Part shown: piece after piece, positions 38,201 through 58,005 of the stretch
How the letters are laid out: every line of letters begins with the position of its first letter
Numbering within the stretch: the stretch's first letter is position 1
NCBI RefSeq assembly: GCF_949987515.2
Contig: NC_082694.2
Location: 14,997,958 to 15,061,957, forward strand
Length of the DNA: 64,000 nucleotides
Source: Delphinus delphis
Taxonomy: Eukaryota > Chordata > Mammalia > Artiodactyla > Delphinidae
Reading direction: 5' to 3'
The notes under the pieces: model-generated
Told to the model about the DNA's origin: nothing
Databases searched by the model: none
What the model saw: only the letters and a program-made list of their open reading frames with translations
Made by a program: the position numbers and the translations under genes

Positions 38201-38470
38201 GGGAGATCCAGGGACTTAGGAGAACATGAAGCGGGAGGCGCCGGGCTCAACTGGCTCAGCTTCATGGCGATGCTTGGGCTGTGACTCCGATTCCTACTGT
38301 GGACACTCCGAGTGGGCCCCCAGCCGCACCAGCCTCTTCACACACGCGTGCATTTGACCAAAGGAGCTGGAGTCTCAACACAAACCCAGCCGGGTGCTGT
38401 CCTCGAAAGCTTCCATGCTATGCCAAATTGAGGGGTCCTTTTTCTGTTTCCTCTACCAGGCACCGCCTAG
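6452..38470 (+). CDS. REEP1: REEP1, receptor expression-enhancing protein 1 (exons 4-7; 5' exons outside window)
   Basis: REEP1 is an integral endoplasmic reticulum protein of the TB2/DP1/HVA22 family. It shapes tubular ER, and its cytosolic C-terminal part binds microtubules; human loss of function causes spastic paraplegia SPG31. Four coding exons are visible at 6452-6572, 9071-9184, 25313-25490 and 38460-38470, all with GT-AG borders and consistent phases. They encode the end of the hairpin membrane domain ([20 protein letters not shown]) and the helix [20 protein letters not shown], then the serine/proline-rich tail ending SSGTA. The 140 residues plus 61 from missing exons 1-3 give the 201-residue family length. 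Differences from the human protein as I remember it are few (for example S for T in QDLSTIRG). The neighbour downstream is MRPL35 in convergent orientation, as in human. The gene identity is very secure; the first 61 codons and the promoter are outside the window. Confidence 0.97.
6573..9070 (+). other. REEP1: REEP1 intron 4
   Basis: AT-rich and mostly unique, with one MIR-like fragment near its end. No further feature can be supported. Confidence 0.85.
8780..8945 (-). repeat. MIR-like fragment
   Basis: TGTCAGGTGCTTTACTGGAA through ACAGCCAGTTAGTGGC matches the MIR 3' part in reverse. Confidence 0.55.
9071..9184 (+). CDS. REEP1: REEP1 coding exon 5 (114 bp)
   Basis: The acceptor is TTTTCCTTTGACAG and the donor is AAG|GTACCA. 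It contains 38 whole codons, [10 protein letters not shown] through AAVMAASK, in phase 0 at both ends. This is the cytosolic amphipathic helix region of REEP1-4. Because the exon ends in phase 0, it can splice to exon 6 (25313) or, in frame, to the exon-like segment at 36281. Confidence 0.97.
11277..11495 (+). repeat. MER5-like hAT remnant
   Basis: TCAGTGGTTTCCATAG through GAATCAGAATCTCAGGCAG and CCAGATGATTTTTAA is the usual MER5 wording. The following SINE cut its 3' end. Confidence 0.5.
11496..11868 (+). repeat. Long CHR-type SINE
   Basis: A tRNA-like head plus repeated CCACAACTACTGAGCC units and the end ACCCAACGCAGCCAAAAATA. The flanks TAAACAGCCAACTC and TAAACAGCCACCTC are the near-perfect duplication. 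Confidence 0.9.
13136..13261 (+). repeat. Short CHR-type SINE
   Basis: GACTTCCCTGGCGGTGAGGT head, GGGTTCGATCCCTGGTCGGG B-box region, A-rich tail. Confidence 0.87.
15960..16400 (+). repeat. L2-like remnant
   Basis: GACTATTGCAGTAGCCACTC, then CTTCAAGGTCAAGAGCCACC and CCTTGTCTTACCTGCACC fit the order of an L2 3' region. It is diverged and unverified. Confidence 0.4.
16440..16740 (+). repeat. MIR-like element split by a SINE
   Basis: GGCTTTGGAAATATGCAGACC before the SINE and CACCTGCAAAATGGGCATGA after it are two halves of one MIR. Confidence 0.55.
16504..16635 (+). repeat. Short CHR-type SINE
   Basis: GGACTTCCCAGGCGGTCCAG head, GGTTCGATCCCTGGTCGGGG, and an A/C-rich tail. Confidence 0.87.
17181..17229 (+). 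repeat. (GA)n microsatellite
   Basis: About 24 uninterrupted GA units, ending GCGAGG. Confidence 0.95.
18700..18900 (+). repeat. L2-like 3' end
   Basis: CAGACTGGGAGAACCTTGGA and CGGGGCTTCACTGAGCGCTT follow the L2 3' end pattern. Confidence 0.45.
20070..20122 (+). repeat. L1 3' terminal fragment
   Basis: CACAACATTGTAAATCAACT and CCAATAAAAATTAATT duplicate the end of the L1 copy at 50281-50340. Confidence 0.75.
20315..20666 (-). repeat. Long CHR-type SINE with TSD
   Basis: Minus orientation, from TTTTTGGCTGCGTTGGGTCT to CCACCAGGGAAGTCC. The duplication CACAGTTTACTT lies at 20303-20314 and 20667-20678. Confidence 0.92.
21010..21154 (-). repeat. CHR-type SINE, truncated
   Basis: GGCATGTGGGATCTTAGTTC through CACCAGGGAAGTCCC, minus orientation. 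Confidence 0.85.
21530..21657 (-). repeat. Short CHR-type SINE
   Basis: Minus orientation; flanks AGTGGGTCTT and AGTTGGGTCTT form a diverged duplication. Confidence 0.85.
22920..23050 (-). repeat. Short CHR-type SINE with long T tract
   Basis: A run of about 21 T followed by GGCTGCCCCCTGCAGCATGT and ending CTCCAGGGAAGTTCC, minus orientation. Confidence 0.85.
23325..23710 (-). repeat. Long CHR-type SINE
   Basis: GGCTGCGTTGGGTCTTCGTT through GCCACCAGGGAAGTCC, minus orientation; flanks contain similar TTGTATATATTT and TGTATGTATATTT. Confidence 0.88.
25313..25490 (+). CDS. REEP1: REEP1 coding exon 6 (178 bp)
   Basis: The acceptor is TGTTGTGTCCAG and the donor is CAG|GTAGGT. It encodes 59 codons from [18 protein letters not shown] through [14 protein letters not shown] plus the first base of a Gly codon (exit phase 1). 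It supplies the proline-rich, basic, serine-rich tail of the canonical 201-residue isoform. It is GC-rich compared with the surrounding intron. Confidence 0.97.
27360..27545 (+). repeat. MIR-like element
   Basis: ACCAGCTGTGTGGCCCGGGC through GATTCAACCAAAATAATCCA is a nearly full MIR core. Confidence 0.65.
27770..27870 (-). repeat. MIR-like fragment
   Basis: GCTCAGAGAGGTCACACGCT and GCCAAGGCCACACAGG match reversed MIR. Confidence 0.6.
27945..28403 (+). mobile_element. 5'-truncated L1 3' end with perfect TSD
   Basis: The 459-bp insert runs from ATATATTACTCAGCCGTAAA to a poly-A tail. AAAAGGCGATGG occurs at 27933-27944 and 28404-28415. The body has L1 3'-end text (TTTGTGACAACATGGATGGA, CTACAAACTACCAGATATCA). 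Confidence 0.85.
29834..29986 (+). repeat. Three tandem copies of a 51-bp unit
   Basis: Units start at 29834, 29885 and 29936 (TTGGGCTGCWGGACACAAGG...). Copies 1 and 2 differ at one base (T/A in GCTGG/GCAGG); copy 3 has one further change (CTCYGTGGGC) and a diverged end. The unit length is a multiple of three, so the open minus-strand frame seen here is a by-product. Confidence 0.9.
30890..31050 (+). repeat. MIR-like element
   Basis: GCTTTGCCACTTAACCAGCT through CTTCACTGTGCTGTTGTGAA follows the MIR consensus order. Confidence 0.6.
34335..34367 (+). repeat. (GTT)n/(ATT)n microsatellite
   Basis: GTTGTTGTTGTTGTTATTATTA run, slightly interrupted. Confidence 0.8.
36281..36451 (+). CDS. REEP1: Candidate alternative REEP1 exon (171 bp, phase 0/0)
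   Basis: A good acceptor (CTTTGTCTCCTCTGCGTAG) and donor (CTGGAG|GTACAC) bound 57 open codons starting [10 protein letters not shown], with an acidic stretch [18 protein letters not shown] and then [11 protein letters not shown]. Entry phase 0 matches exon 5 but not exon 6. Splicing after exon 6 reads a stop at 36304-36306, about 145 bases before the next junction, which should trigger decay. With exon 6 skipped, the frame stays open and enters exon 7 as [10 protein letters not shown] instead of GTA. I do not recognise the segment in REEP2-6 and do not know whether it is annotated in other mammals. The alternative is a chance open stretch in intron 6. Confidence 0.6.
36825..36892 (+). repeat. 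L2-like 3' tip
   Basis: CATGACACAGCGTAGTGCCT then GGTACAGCACAGATGTTCAT is the L2 terminal pattern. Confidence 0.45.
38460..38470 (+). CDS. REEP1: REEP1 terminal coding exon 7 (canonical frame, stop 38468-38470)
   Basis: The acceptor is TTTTTCTGTTTCCTCTACCAG. Joined to the last G of exon 6, the bases read Gly-Thr-Ala-stop, the known C-terminus of the 201-residue REEP1. The exon continues as the 3'UTR. Confidence 0.96.
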
Positions 38471-38531
38471 AATCCTTCGATCTCGCTTCAGGAAGAAAAG
38501 TACCTCATCCTCGGCCACTGAAACCACGTGA
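38460..38531 (+). CDS. REEP1: Exon 7 read in the alternative frame (23 codons, stop 38529-38531)
   Basis: When preceded by the phase-0 segment at 36281-36451, exon 7 reads [18 protein letters not shown] and ends ATETT-stop, a basic then Ser/Thr-rich tail. The stop codon overlaps a strong donor-like sequence, CAC|GTGAGT, at 38528. This frame is inferred; nothing in the window proves it is translated. Confidence 0.45.
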   Translation, partial: APPRILRSRFRKKSTSSSATETT

Positions 38532-38932
38532 GTGAGATGAGCCAACAGCACTGGATCCACAGAATGTTTCTTCTCTGCCTTAAAGAGCTATTTATTCACT
38601 AATTACATAGAAACCCGCAGGCTGGTGTGCTGAGCGTGCAGCCTCGGACACGGCCTTTCCTCTCTCCCCTGTTCCACTTGGAAGAGTTTCTCTTCCCCCC
38701 TCCTTTTCTTTCTTTTGCTGGGGAGAGGCTAAAGGGAAAGGTAGTGTGCCGGGGGTCAGCAGTTTTCCACAACTGGACCGGCGTACAGACAGCAGTGTTT
38801 TAGAAATAGAAGAGAATCGCCCCCACTGCTGGGATGCACATTTGTCATTTCTTGGTCGCATACTTCGTTTTTAGTCCTGTATATGCAAACAAGGCAATTT
38901 GCTTTTTAACTTCTTTTTGTTCTTGGTACTAG

Positions 38933-39305
38933 TACTTTGGACTACAATGTACATATTTATGGCTTTTGGCTTAAGACAGTGGACTTGCAAGGGCTGCCAG
39001 AGGTTCTGATGTGGAAGAAAACCGCAAAAGCAGAAGTGTACAAAATTCTCTTGATTCTAGAGGATGTCTCAGATGTGCTTACGAAGCTTCCAAATACACC
39101 TCGAGTACAGCATCCCTCTTCCTGCAGGGCGATGGTCCATATCCTTCAGACAGTTAGTCAACGGACCAGAGTGCAGTTTAGAATGAAGAGAGGCAACACT
39201 TTAGTGACAGGTGTGAGTGTAACGAAGACAGGGGAACAGCCTAGAATAAGAGAAAAGTCACAGGAAGCTTGTCTCTCCCATGGATCCAGGATTAGGAGCT
39301 TCTGA
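38933..39305 (+). other. Open segment in REEP1 3'UTR that is phase-matched to the 38528 donor
   Basis: A strong pyrimidine tract ending TTCTTGGTACTAG precedes position 38933. Joining the donor at 38527/38528 to this acceptor keeps the alternative frame open for 123 more residues (TLDYNVHIYGFWLKTVDLQG onward), with a stop at 39303-39305. No known domain is recognised. It could be an extra REEP1 exon or simply a long open stretch in a 3'UTR; no expression evidence is available here. Confidence 0.3.
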
Positions 39306-40280
39306 ATCCTTACAGGGGATTTATCATTGTTTTAGGCAGGAGCCTCGCCCTTGGTAAAACTCCTCTCGGGCGTGTAGACTTACAGAGCGGTTGTAAGGAA
39401 TCATCTTGAGTGGTTCAAAAGTGCTTGACGATGACTGTGTCTCCATAATAGGACCCAGTGCTGTGACTGATTTCCCCAGGTAGAGGAGCCCACAGTGGGA
39501 GCTCGTTTCAGGAAACACTAAGCGAAAACCAACCCATCCACCCAAACAAAAGCAACCCTACGATCATGCTTTGTTTCAGATACGCGGTGAAGTACATCTG
39601 AGACACCTGGGTAACAGTCCAAACGCTGGGTTCTAGAAAGGTTTCAGAGGTCGAGACCTTCATGGATGTGACTGGCTCCCCAGCTCACGGGCAGCTCTGG
39701 CTCATGCCCTCTGTTCCTCTCCTGGCCTGTGCAGAATGTGAACCAGAGATGTCGCACGCTCATGGGCACTCGTACTTCATACAAGCCCGCATCGCTTAGG
39801 AAGAGAACAAATCACTGTCTGAGGGAACTCCCTGCTTTGACTGAGAATTTTATCTGAAAAGAAGAATCTGGTTTAAATAGCATTTTGGTCTGAGGCAGCT
39901 GCTCTGGTAGAGCTGAGCCTAAATGTAGGACTCATATACTTACGCTTAGAGTTGGTGTTTCCTTTCAGTGTGATGCATGCAGTGGTCACAACCCAGTTAC
40001 TTATAATACTTGGATTGTGTTTGTTCATAGATAGGCCCTGAACACTAGAGAGTGTTATGTACCACATAGAACCTAATGTCAATCAGCTATAAACAGGCCC
40101 AGTTAAAGACTGAGCTACGCAAACACACATCAGTCTTTGCTGGTGACACATTGGCTGGATCTTAGCCACCTCCGAGAGGGTTTTACTTGAAGTTGCTTGT
40201 TACCAGATGTGCATATTTAAATCCCTTTTCCCCACAATGCCTCTGAAGGTGACTTTGTAATTTACAAAAGGATTTAGGAA

Positions 40281-40286
40281 AATAAA
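40281..40286 (+). terminator. REEP1: Possible proximal poly-A signal in REEP1 3'UTR
   Basis: AATAAA lies 1.8 kb into the 3'UTR. Whether it is used cannot be told from sequence. Confidence 0.25.
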
Positions 40287-41509
40287 CCTAAAAGCAAATT
40301 TGTGGTTCAGAGGGCAAACAGAGGCTGTCTGTTCATTGTCTGTGCCCCACACCCACCAATACCTAAACCCCCGAGGGAAGACAAAACCTGTTTTCTTCAA
40401 GCTCACTGAATAGTTTCAGACAGAGGAAAAATATATGCTTTAAAATGTATTTACCTGTCATTGGGAGTACCCAGAATTATCAGAAACAAAAGCAAAAAAA
40501 GCTTAACTCATTAAGCAGCTTTTTAGCAATTTTTTTTTTTGCCAAAGTAATAGATGCCTTTAGCAGCAGAGATTAAAATCCTATTGTGAACAACCTATAT
40601 TTTCACCATTTTACAATGGAGAGTTTTAACATACGGGCTACGAAGTTTGCACTCAACTATGCCAAAAACAAGTTTGAAGCACTCTACTCTCAGACATGCT
40701 GTATTCGTTCTCATTTAAGATTTAAAAAATATAAAGGTATCCAAACTGCTGTCTTAATGTAACTATTTTTCCTTCAAGTGTTGGTTAGGGAGTTGGATTC
40801 TCTCTTAAAAACACCCACTGTACAACTGAGAGCAGCTGTCATATTTCTGGCAAAACATGTTTACTTATCCAACAAGCTGTGTATTTGTGTGGACTGACGT
40901 AAAATGTGAATGCCTCGAAGTGTACAAGTAGTGATGTGGAGTTCTGTCTAGAGGATAAAACTGAATGTTTTTAATTGGCTGATTTACAGACACAGGCTGT
41001 TTACAAAATGCTAGCTGGAAAGTCTGTACTTTTCATGTAGTAATTTTCGGTTCTTTGCTATTGAGCACCTGTTCTGTTTCTGAGAAGATGAGACGTGGTA
41101 TTGTACTTATAAACTGGAGAGTTAGGCATAATCCCTCCTGGCTTTATGTGAATAGCTTGCTCACTTCGCTGGCCTCTGAAATGTATGTTCTCTGTAGTAT
41201 ACTGTCCATGTGTCTGTGATAACAGTGCTTGTCAACCACGACCACCACCGAGTACCTTCCTAGTTGTTCACCTTGTACAGTATCGGAAATGGTAAAGGAT
41301 GTGTGTTTCATTCACAAACGGCACACACTCAGAGAGCTGGCACTCTGGACGGTGACTGTGTACACTTGCCCTTGGTTTACTTCTGTAATCCCCATAGAAT
41401 GATCTGTAATCAAATAGTATACTGAACTGTGCATCAAAGGGATGTAAAGTTACAGTACTCCAAAGGTTGAAGTTCTGCTGTTTTGTTATAATGCCTGATA
41501 TATATCTTG

Positions 41510-41515
41510 AATAAA
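41510..41515 (+). terminator. REEP1: REEP1 distal poly-A signal AATAAA
   Basis: AATAAA sits about 3.04 kb after the stop codon in the context ATCTTGAATAAAGTC. This position fits the expected REEP1 transcript end just before the convergent MRPL35 tail. Confidence 0.75.
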
Positions 41516-42017
41516 GTCTTAACCTTTTTCTTTTAAAAGACATCTTTGTAATGTTGGGCTTTTGAGGAAAGAGAAAATACTTAAAAAAAAAAGTATTCGT
41601 CAGCAAGGATTAGAAGCTGAGTACTCAGCCACTAACTGGCCTGGTGCCTGGTGACTTGGCTCCGTGCCTACTGCACAGAATTGTTGCAAAGAGAAAAAAA
41701 TTAATTGATATCTGTGCTTTGAAAACCAGTTGATCACATAAATATAAATCTGGTACTATGTTTGTCTTACATTTTTAAAGGTCGCCAGTGGAAACCAGGT
41801 AGCTGTGAAAACAGGGTAGTTCATCTGCAAGGCAGTTTTAATTCTGCAAACAGACCTTTGGTCTGTTGCTTTCCTTCTAGGAACCTGTGTCCTCATCTGC
41901 AAATGCGGGAGAAGGGATGCAGGTCAGAAGAGGGCGGGGCACATGGAGATGCACTGGGAGTTATGGATGCCCTTAATGCCACTGCAGCCCTTGCCTTTAA
42001 GATATAAACGGGTACAT

Positions 42018-42153
42018 GGACTTCCCTGGCGGTCTGGGGGTTAAGACTCCGCGCTTCCACTGCAGGGGGCGCGGGTTTGATCCCTGGTTGGGGAAGGTCC
42101 CACATGCCGTGTGGTGCGGCCAAAAAAAACAAAAACAAAAACAAAAAACCCCC
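42018..42153 (+). repeat. Short CHR-type SINE
   Basis: GGACTTCCCTGGCGGTCTGG head and CAAAAACAAAAAC tail, between REEP1 and MRPL35. Confidence 0.87.
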
Positions 42154-42554
42154 CAAAGACTTGGAAACTCAAAATCTGAAACGTCACAATGAAACCCTCA
42201 TTTTCTTTGCCTTTATAGTCCTATGTGTTTGATGCGAGGACTGTAAGGCATAGCAGCAGCAGGTGAAGAAGACGATAGAGGACTGAAAGAAAGAAGAGAT
42301 GCAAAGGCAGGCTGAAAACCCACTCGTTAATCATTTCCTGAGCCAAGGCCAATGTCAACAGAACTGATATTAACCAGGTTAAGAGCTGACAAATAACAGA
42401 AAAGCAAAGTTACAAAATTTAAAAGCTGACTTGGTTCAGTGTCATAAAGAAGTATTTAGTATTTCTGGTGCTAGATTACAGTCACTTGTTGATTTTGATG
42501 TGAATTTTCATATGTTGTTAGAAGGCTTGGGGAAATACACAGGATTCCAAGGAG

Positions 42555-42745
42555 ATGGGACCCGGGTTCTGTGACTTACTAGTTGTATTTTGGGTAACGT
42601 ATTTAACCTTCTGTGAGCTTCAGTTTCTGCAAATCTAAACTAGGGACAGATAATATCTCCCTTGCAAGGTTGGTATGAGGGTTAGCCGTCTTGTGGATCC
42701 ATGCTGGGATGTAGTAGGTGTTAAATAAATTCCACTTTTACATAT
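42555..42745 (+). repeat. MIR-like element
   Basis: TCTGTGACTTACTAGTTGTA through GTAGTAGGTGTTAAATAAAT matches full-length MIR order. Confidence 0.65.
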
Positions 42746-44875
42746 ACTTGAATGTCATTTAGATAGACCCTTTAATGTAATAAGATGTTCTGTTGTCAAA
42801 CTATAAAATCACTGTAGATGATAAGCCCTGCTACCCATAAAACAAAAATTACATGTATGAAAATTCCCTTTCCCCTAAATCATGTGCCTGTCAGCTCTCC
42901 ACTTCAGTCCATCTCTGGCTGCTGGGGCCTTAGCCAGCCCTTGTCTCTACCTCTCCTGCCCCTGGCCTAGAGGGGAAACCAAGGTGCTCTGAGGCCCACA
43001 GACCCTGTTGTCCGCGTTGCACTAAGAAGTCACGGAGGTGGTAGAAAAGGCTCCTCCTCAGCTTCTTCGGGCGCCAGACCCACCCCGCTTCCAAGGGTGA
43101 ATGGAAGAGGTGAGGAGCCAGGCAGGTGAGAAATGATGTGGAGGCCTTGTGAGGGACTGGCTTCTGCTACCCCAGAAGCAGGAGGAAATGAAAACCCATC
43201 AAAACAGAAAGCCATTCCATGCGTCAGGTTCTTGAGATTCTCGTCTCGAATCAAATGTGTGTTCTTTATTAACTGGTCCCATAAACAGACACACACTTGG
43301 CCTTGGAGTTTTAGAACACTCTCTTGTCACCCTTTTTCCTTTTAGTGAACACACACTGGTTTCAAGGAGTTCCTCCAATAATCCTAGTCTGACATGCCAC
43401 AGAATTCCAATTTGGTTATCTTTTTCTTAATCTGTTAATAGAGGAACTGCATCTTATCATCACCAACTATTATATTAAAGGATCTGAAGCAGTAATTGAG
43501 GCATAATTGTATTTAATAATGGTTTTTCAACCCATCAAAATGCTCTGCTCTTTGAAAATGCTTCCCAGAGATTCTGACGGGAGAGCGGAGAACCACTGCC
43601 CTAGACTGTAAGCATCCTGAAAAGCTGAATTTTCCTCAGCGCCGCTTACCTGACCCTCTTCATGTGAGCAATGCTTAACTTCTGCATCGTTTCTAAACAT
43701 GACTGAGATTACTTTTCCCCTTTAGATTCTACAATGTGTCTTTGGAAAATTTTGGAAAAAGTTTACCCTCACAATTAAAAGTATGAAATCTCAAGTGGAT
43801 AAATGAACTTTTATAAAATATAGTATCTTTTAATTCTTGGTTAAAAAGTTTTTGTCTCCACTTATACAGCCTCTTTAGCTTCACGAATGGGCACACTGAA
43901 AGGCTATTTCATTTACTCTTCTCTCAATGAAAATCCTGTTCCAATAAACTAAGTGAGAACTGCTATGAATGCAGTGAACCTAGTAGACCAGACGTGTTAG
44001 CACCCCAGGCCCACCTCTGAGACAAAACTGCTCACATAACTATTTTTTGCTCCACGTGGACCTGCTAGCCCAATCAAATGGGCCAGGGTGGGCTCCTGAC
44101 CTCAGAACAGCCAGTCCCCACACTGGTCGGTGACCCCTGATGAGACCTGGTGTAAAAGGACAAACTGACCCAGTTAGAGTCTCTTTGCAGTTTGTTAGAG
44201 ACTGGAGATAGGAGCTGAGGGTCACGATGTAGAAAAGTACCTCAAAGGTGCATGCTAGCGTTATTATGGGAAGCAGACACTAAGAGTAAACAAAAGCTGT
44301 GAATCAGAGAATTTGGTGAGGAAAGAGAATGGAGCCAGTGATGTAGAAAGAACTGAGCCCCGTGCATGGCAGACCCCAAGCCTAAAGATCCACCACTTCT
44401 GCTGCTGAGGACCCTGGAGGTGCCTCAGATCCAGCATCGCCATGTAATTTCTGCTCTTCCTGAGGCCTGGGGGTTAGTTCTGGGTGGGAGATGGGGGTGT
44501 GAGGTGTTCCTGCGTTCCCAGGCACATATCCTTAATAATGTCACACTGCTTGAGCTAACTTGTTAGCTTTACAGTCTTCTTACGTTTGTCCTAACTGGAG
44601 ATTCCTTGCAACTAAATAAGCCTAATTGGAACAACTGTTTAAGCCATTACCATTTGTTAAAAATAATCAGAATTTAAAATTTCTATTTCTCTGAACAAAT
44701 CTGGGAATGTTTAATCCATTAAGTTTTAAAACATTGGTAAGTTTAATGTTGGTACTACATGTTTCCATATCAGTTGGTACAACTTACATCATGTCTTATA
44801 CTATTTCATCTTTGCAAAGACATCATATACACAAAGATACACATTCAATAACTGGGAAATCATAAAACTTCTGAC

Positions 44876-55513
<10,638 letters not shown>

Positions 55514-55639
55514 CTTGCCGCCTTGCCTTACGGCAGCCGAATTGGATCTAAAAACTTCAGAGCAAGAGGGCACTAAGGAAAAGTAACCTGGGCGGAGTCG
55601 GGGGAAGGGAGTTAAAAACATGAATAAAGGAACGTTGAA

Positions 55640-55765
55640 GTCTACCTTTATTGAATATCTTCTTTATGCCAGGCTGTCCTTCACCGCTGTAAAACAAGTG
55701 CCTATAGAATGGTGCCTGGCATATAGTAGGCTCTCAATAAATTCTTACTGAGCATTTGATTGAAA
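55640..55765 (+). repeat. L2-like 3' tip
   Basis: GGTGCCTGGCATATAGTAGG then CTCAATAAATTCTTACTGAG. Confidence 0.6.
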
Positions 55766-56635
55766 GATATATTTAAGTACCAGCATATTTGAAACAATTT
55801 CTTTTTGCTCATTTCATTAAATTAGTTTGAAAGAATAAAATGTATCCTTCCAAAGCTGGGATATGTTGGGCTAAATTGACAGGAAATAGCAACATTATTA
55901 GAATTTTTTTAAAAAATTGAATGCCAACTCTAATCAAATAAATGTAAGTATCCCGAGGACATCAGATACACACACACACTTTTTTTTTTCTCTCTCTCTA
56001 ATCAATAAGACTGCTATTTGGTAGAACAGCACCTCAACTCTTCCTGAACAATCTACATACCTTATCTTATTCCTGAAAATTAGTGATCATACATTTTTAA
56101 ACAATGTTCATTTAAACAGAAAATAAACAGCAAACCTCTCTCCCATCCTTGTAGTCTAAGATACTTGACGCATATACAGTATATGGCACTATTTACTGGT
56201 TGAAATGGGTAAGGGTCAAACACTGAGTCTCAAGGAGTTCACATTTAATAAGGAGACAACTACAGACCATAACAGGCAGATAAATGACTGATGGGGCAGT
56301 TCAAAGATAAGGAGGGAAGGCTTCTGGTTGGGGTGATCAGGGACAAGGAGATAGAGTATAACACGGATCTTAAAGAATGGGGAGGATTTTTTAACGAGGG
56401 CAAGGTCACTGTTGGCAGTAAGAGCATCAAGAGCTAAGGTGAGAAGAGAGGAAGCCAAGACAGAGAGACACAGGATTTATTTAGAGCAGTGGTTTTCAAA
56501 CTTTTTGGTCTTGGGACCTCTTTACATGCTTAAAAATTGTGGATCCCAAAGAGCTTGTAATTATATGGATTATATCTGTAAGAATGTATTATATTGGAAA
56601 GTAAAATTGAGAAAAAATTTAAATACATATTGTAC

Positions 56636-57115
56636 TAGTTTCCTATTGCTGCTATAACAAATTAACTCAAATTAGGTGGCTTAAAACAACACAAGTTCAT
56701 TATTGTACAGTTCTGTAGGTCAGAAGTCCAAAATGGGTTTCACAAGGCTATCCAGGTATCAAGGTATCCAGGGCTGTGTTCCTTCTGGAGGCTCTAGAGG
56801 AGAGTTTGTTTCATTGTGTTTTCCAGCTTTTAGAGGCTTCTTGCCTCCTTCCATCTTCAAAGCCAAGAATCACATCACTCTGACTTCTGCTTCCATTGTC
56901 ACACCTCCTTTTCTGATTCTGACCCTCCTGCTTCCCCCGTCACTCCTAAGGACCCTTGTGATTACGTTGGGTCCACACAGATAATTCAGAATAGTCTCCC
57001 CATCTCAAGATTCTTAATCACACCTGCAAAGTTCTTTTTTGTCATGTAAGGTAACATAGTCACAGGTTCCAGGGATTAGGAGAATGTGGACCTACTGGGC
57101 AATAAGTATTCTGCC
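56636..57115 (+). repeat. Old dispersed repeat, second copy
   Basis: CTAGTTTCCTATTGCTGCTA and GGTGGCTTAAAACAACACAA show it is the same family as 186-1005, here inserted into the hAT element. Confidence 0.55.
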
Positions 57116-57150
57116 ATTGCACTTATTAATTCATTTAAAAACAACAATTA

Positions 57151-57262
57151 TAAGGACTTCTCTGGCAGTCCAGTGGTTAAGAATCTGTGCTTCCACTGCA
57201 GGGGCACAGGTTTGATCCCTGATAGGGGAACTAAGATCCCGCATGCTGGCGTGGTGCAGCAA
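57151..57262 (+). repeat. Short CHR-type SINE
   Basis: GGACTTCTCTGGCAGTCCAG head, GGTTTGATCCCTGATAGGGG. Confidence 0.85.
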
Positions 57263-57541
57263 AAAAACCCCAAAAGACCTATTACATATTGACACAGATA
57301 TTTTTATGAAAAATAACTATTTCAAAATTTTAAAAAAAATTAGCGAGAAGAGTGGCATTGTTTAACCTTTTTGCAAATCTCTGTAAGGTCTGGCTTAATA
57401 GAAAGCTGGATTCTGAAATTTGCTTATGCATTCAATTTGTTGTGGTATCACTTGTCATGTAGTCTCTGGGAAAACGCTACAATTATGTATGAGTAAAAAC
57501 AGCAAATAATATCTTAATATTACAAAGGTTGTTTTGATTTT

Positions 57542-57740
57542 CTTTTTTATGGTACGCGGGCCTCTCACTGTTGTGGCCTCTCCCGTTGCAGAGCACAGGC
57601 TCCGGACGCGCAGGCTCAGCGGCCATGGCTCACGGGCCCAGCCGCTCCGCGGCATGTGGGATCTTCCCGGACCGGGGCACGAACCCATGTCCCCTGCATC
57701 GGCAGGCGGACTCTCAACCACTGCGCCACCACGGAAGCCC
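57542..57740 (-). repeat. Young CHR-type SINE, one of a stacked pair
   Basis: Minus orientation; bounded by TTGTTTTGATTTT (57529-57541) and TGTTTTGATTTT (57741-57752). Confidence 0.9.
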
Positions 57741-57752
57741 TGTTTTGATTTT

Positions 57753-58005
57753 TTAAAATATATTTATTTATTTATTTGGCTGTGTCGGGTCTTAGTTGCA
57801 GCATGCGGTATGTTCTTTGTGGCAAGCAGGATCTTTTAGCTGCGGCCCGTGGGCTCTCTAGTTGTGGCGTGCGGGCTCTAGAGTGCACATGGGTTCAGTT
57901 GCCCCGTGTCATGTGGGATCTTAGTGCCCCAACCAGGGATCAAATTCACGTCCCTTGCATTGGAAGGAGGATTCTTAACCACTGGACCACCAGGGAAGTC
58001 CCATA
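57753..58005 (-). repeat. Older CHR-type SINE, second of a stacked pair
   Basis: Minus orientation; bounded by TGTTTTGATTTT (57741-57752) and TTGTTTTGATTTT (58006-58018). Confidence 0.9.

Larger units (their letters stand above)
25491..38459 (+). other. REEP1: REEP1 intron 6
   Basis: GC-richer than the other introns. It holds one L1, MIRs, the 51-bp triplication, and the candidate exon at 36281-36451. No recent SINE is seen from about 28.4 to 38.4 kb, which is unusual for this window. Confidence 0.75.
38471..41535 (+). other. REEP1: REEP1 3'UTR
   Basis: Unique, moderately AT-rich sequence follows the canonical stop and ends just after an AATAAA. No SINE or LINE is evident across these 3 kb, which contrasts with the repeat-filled introns and fits a constrained UTR. 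An internal AATAAA at 40281-40286 could serve as an earlier poly-A signal. The first 60 bases contain the conserved region where human SPG31 3'UTR variants have been described. Confidence 0.85.
41536..44875. other. Tail-to-tail spacer between REEP1 and MRPL35
   Basis: It contains one SINE, one MIR and the unplaced MRPL35 3'UTR. No other gene is seen. Confidence 0.7.

Noticed and set aside
43265..43270. Minus-strand AATAAA as the MRPL35 poly-A signal
   Set aside because: It is 1.6 kb beyond the stop, nothing shows it is used, and it was left as a remark only.
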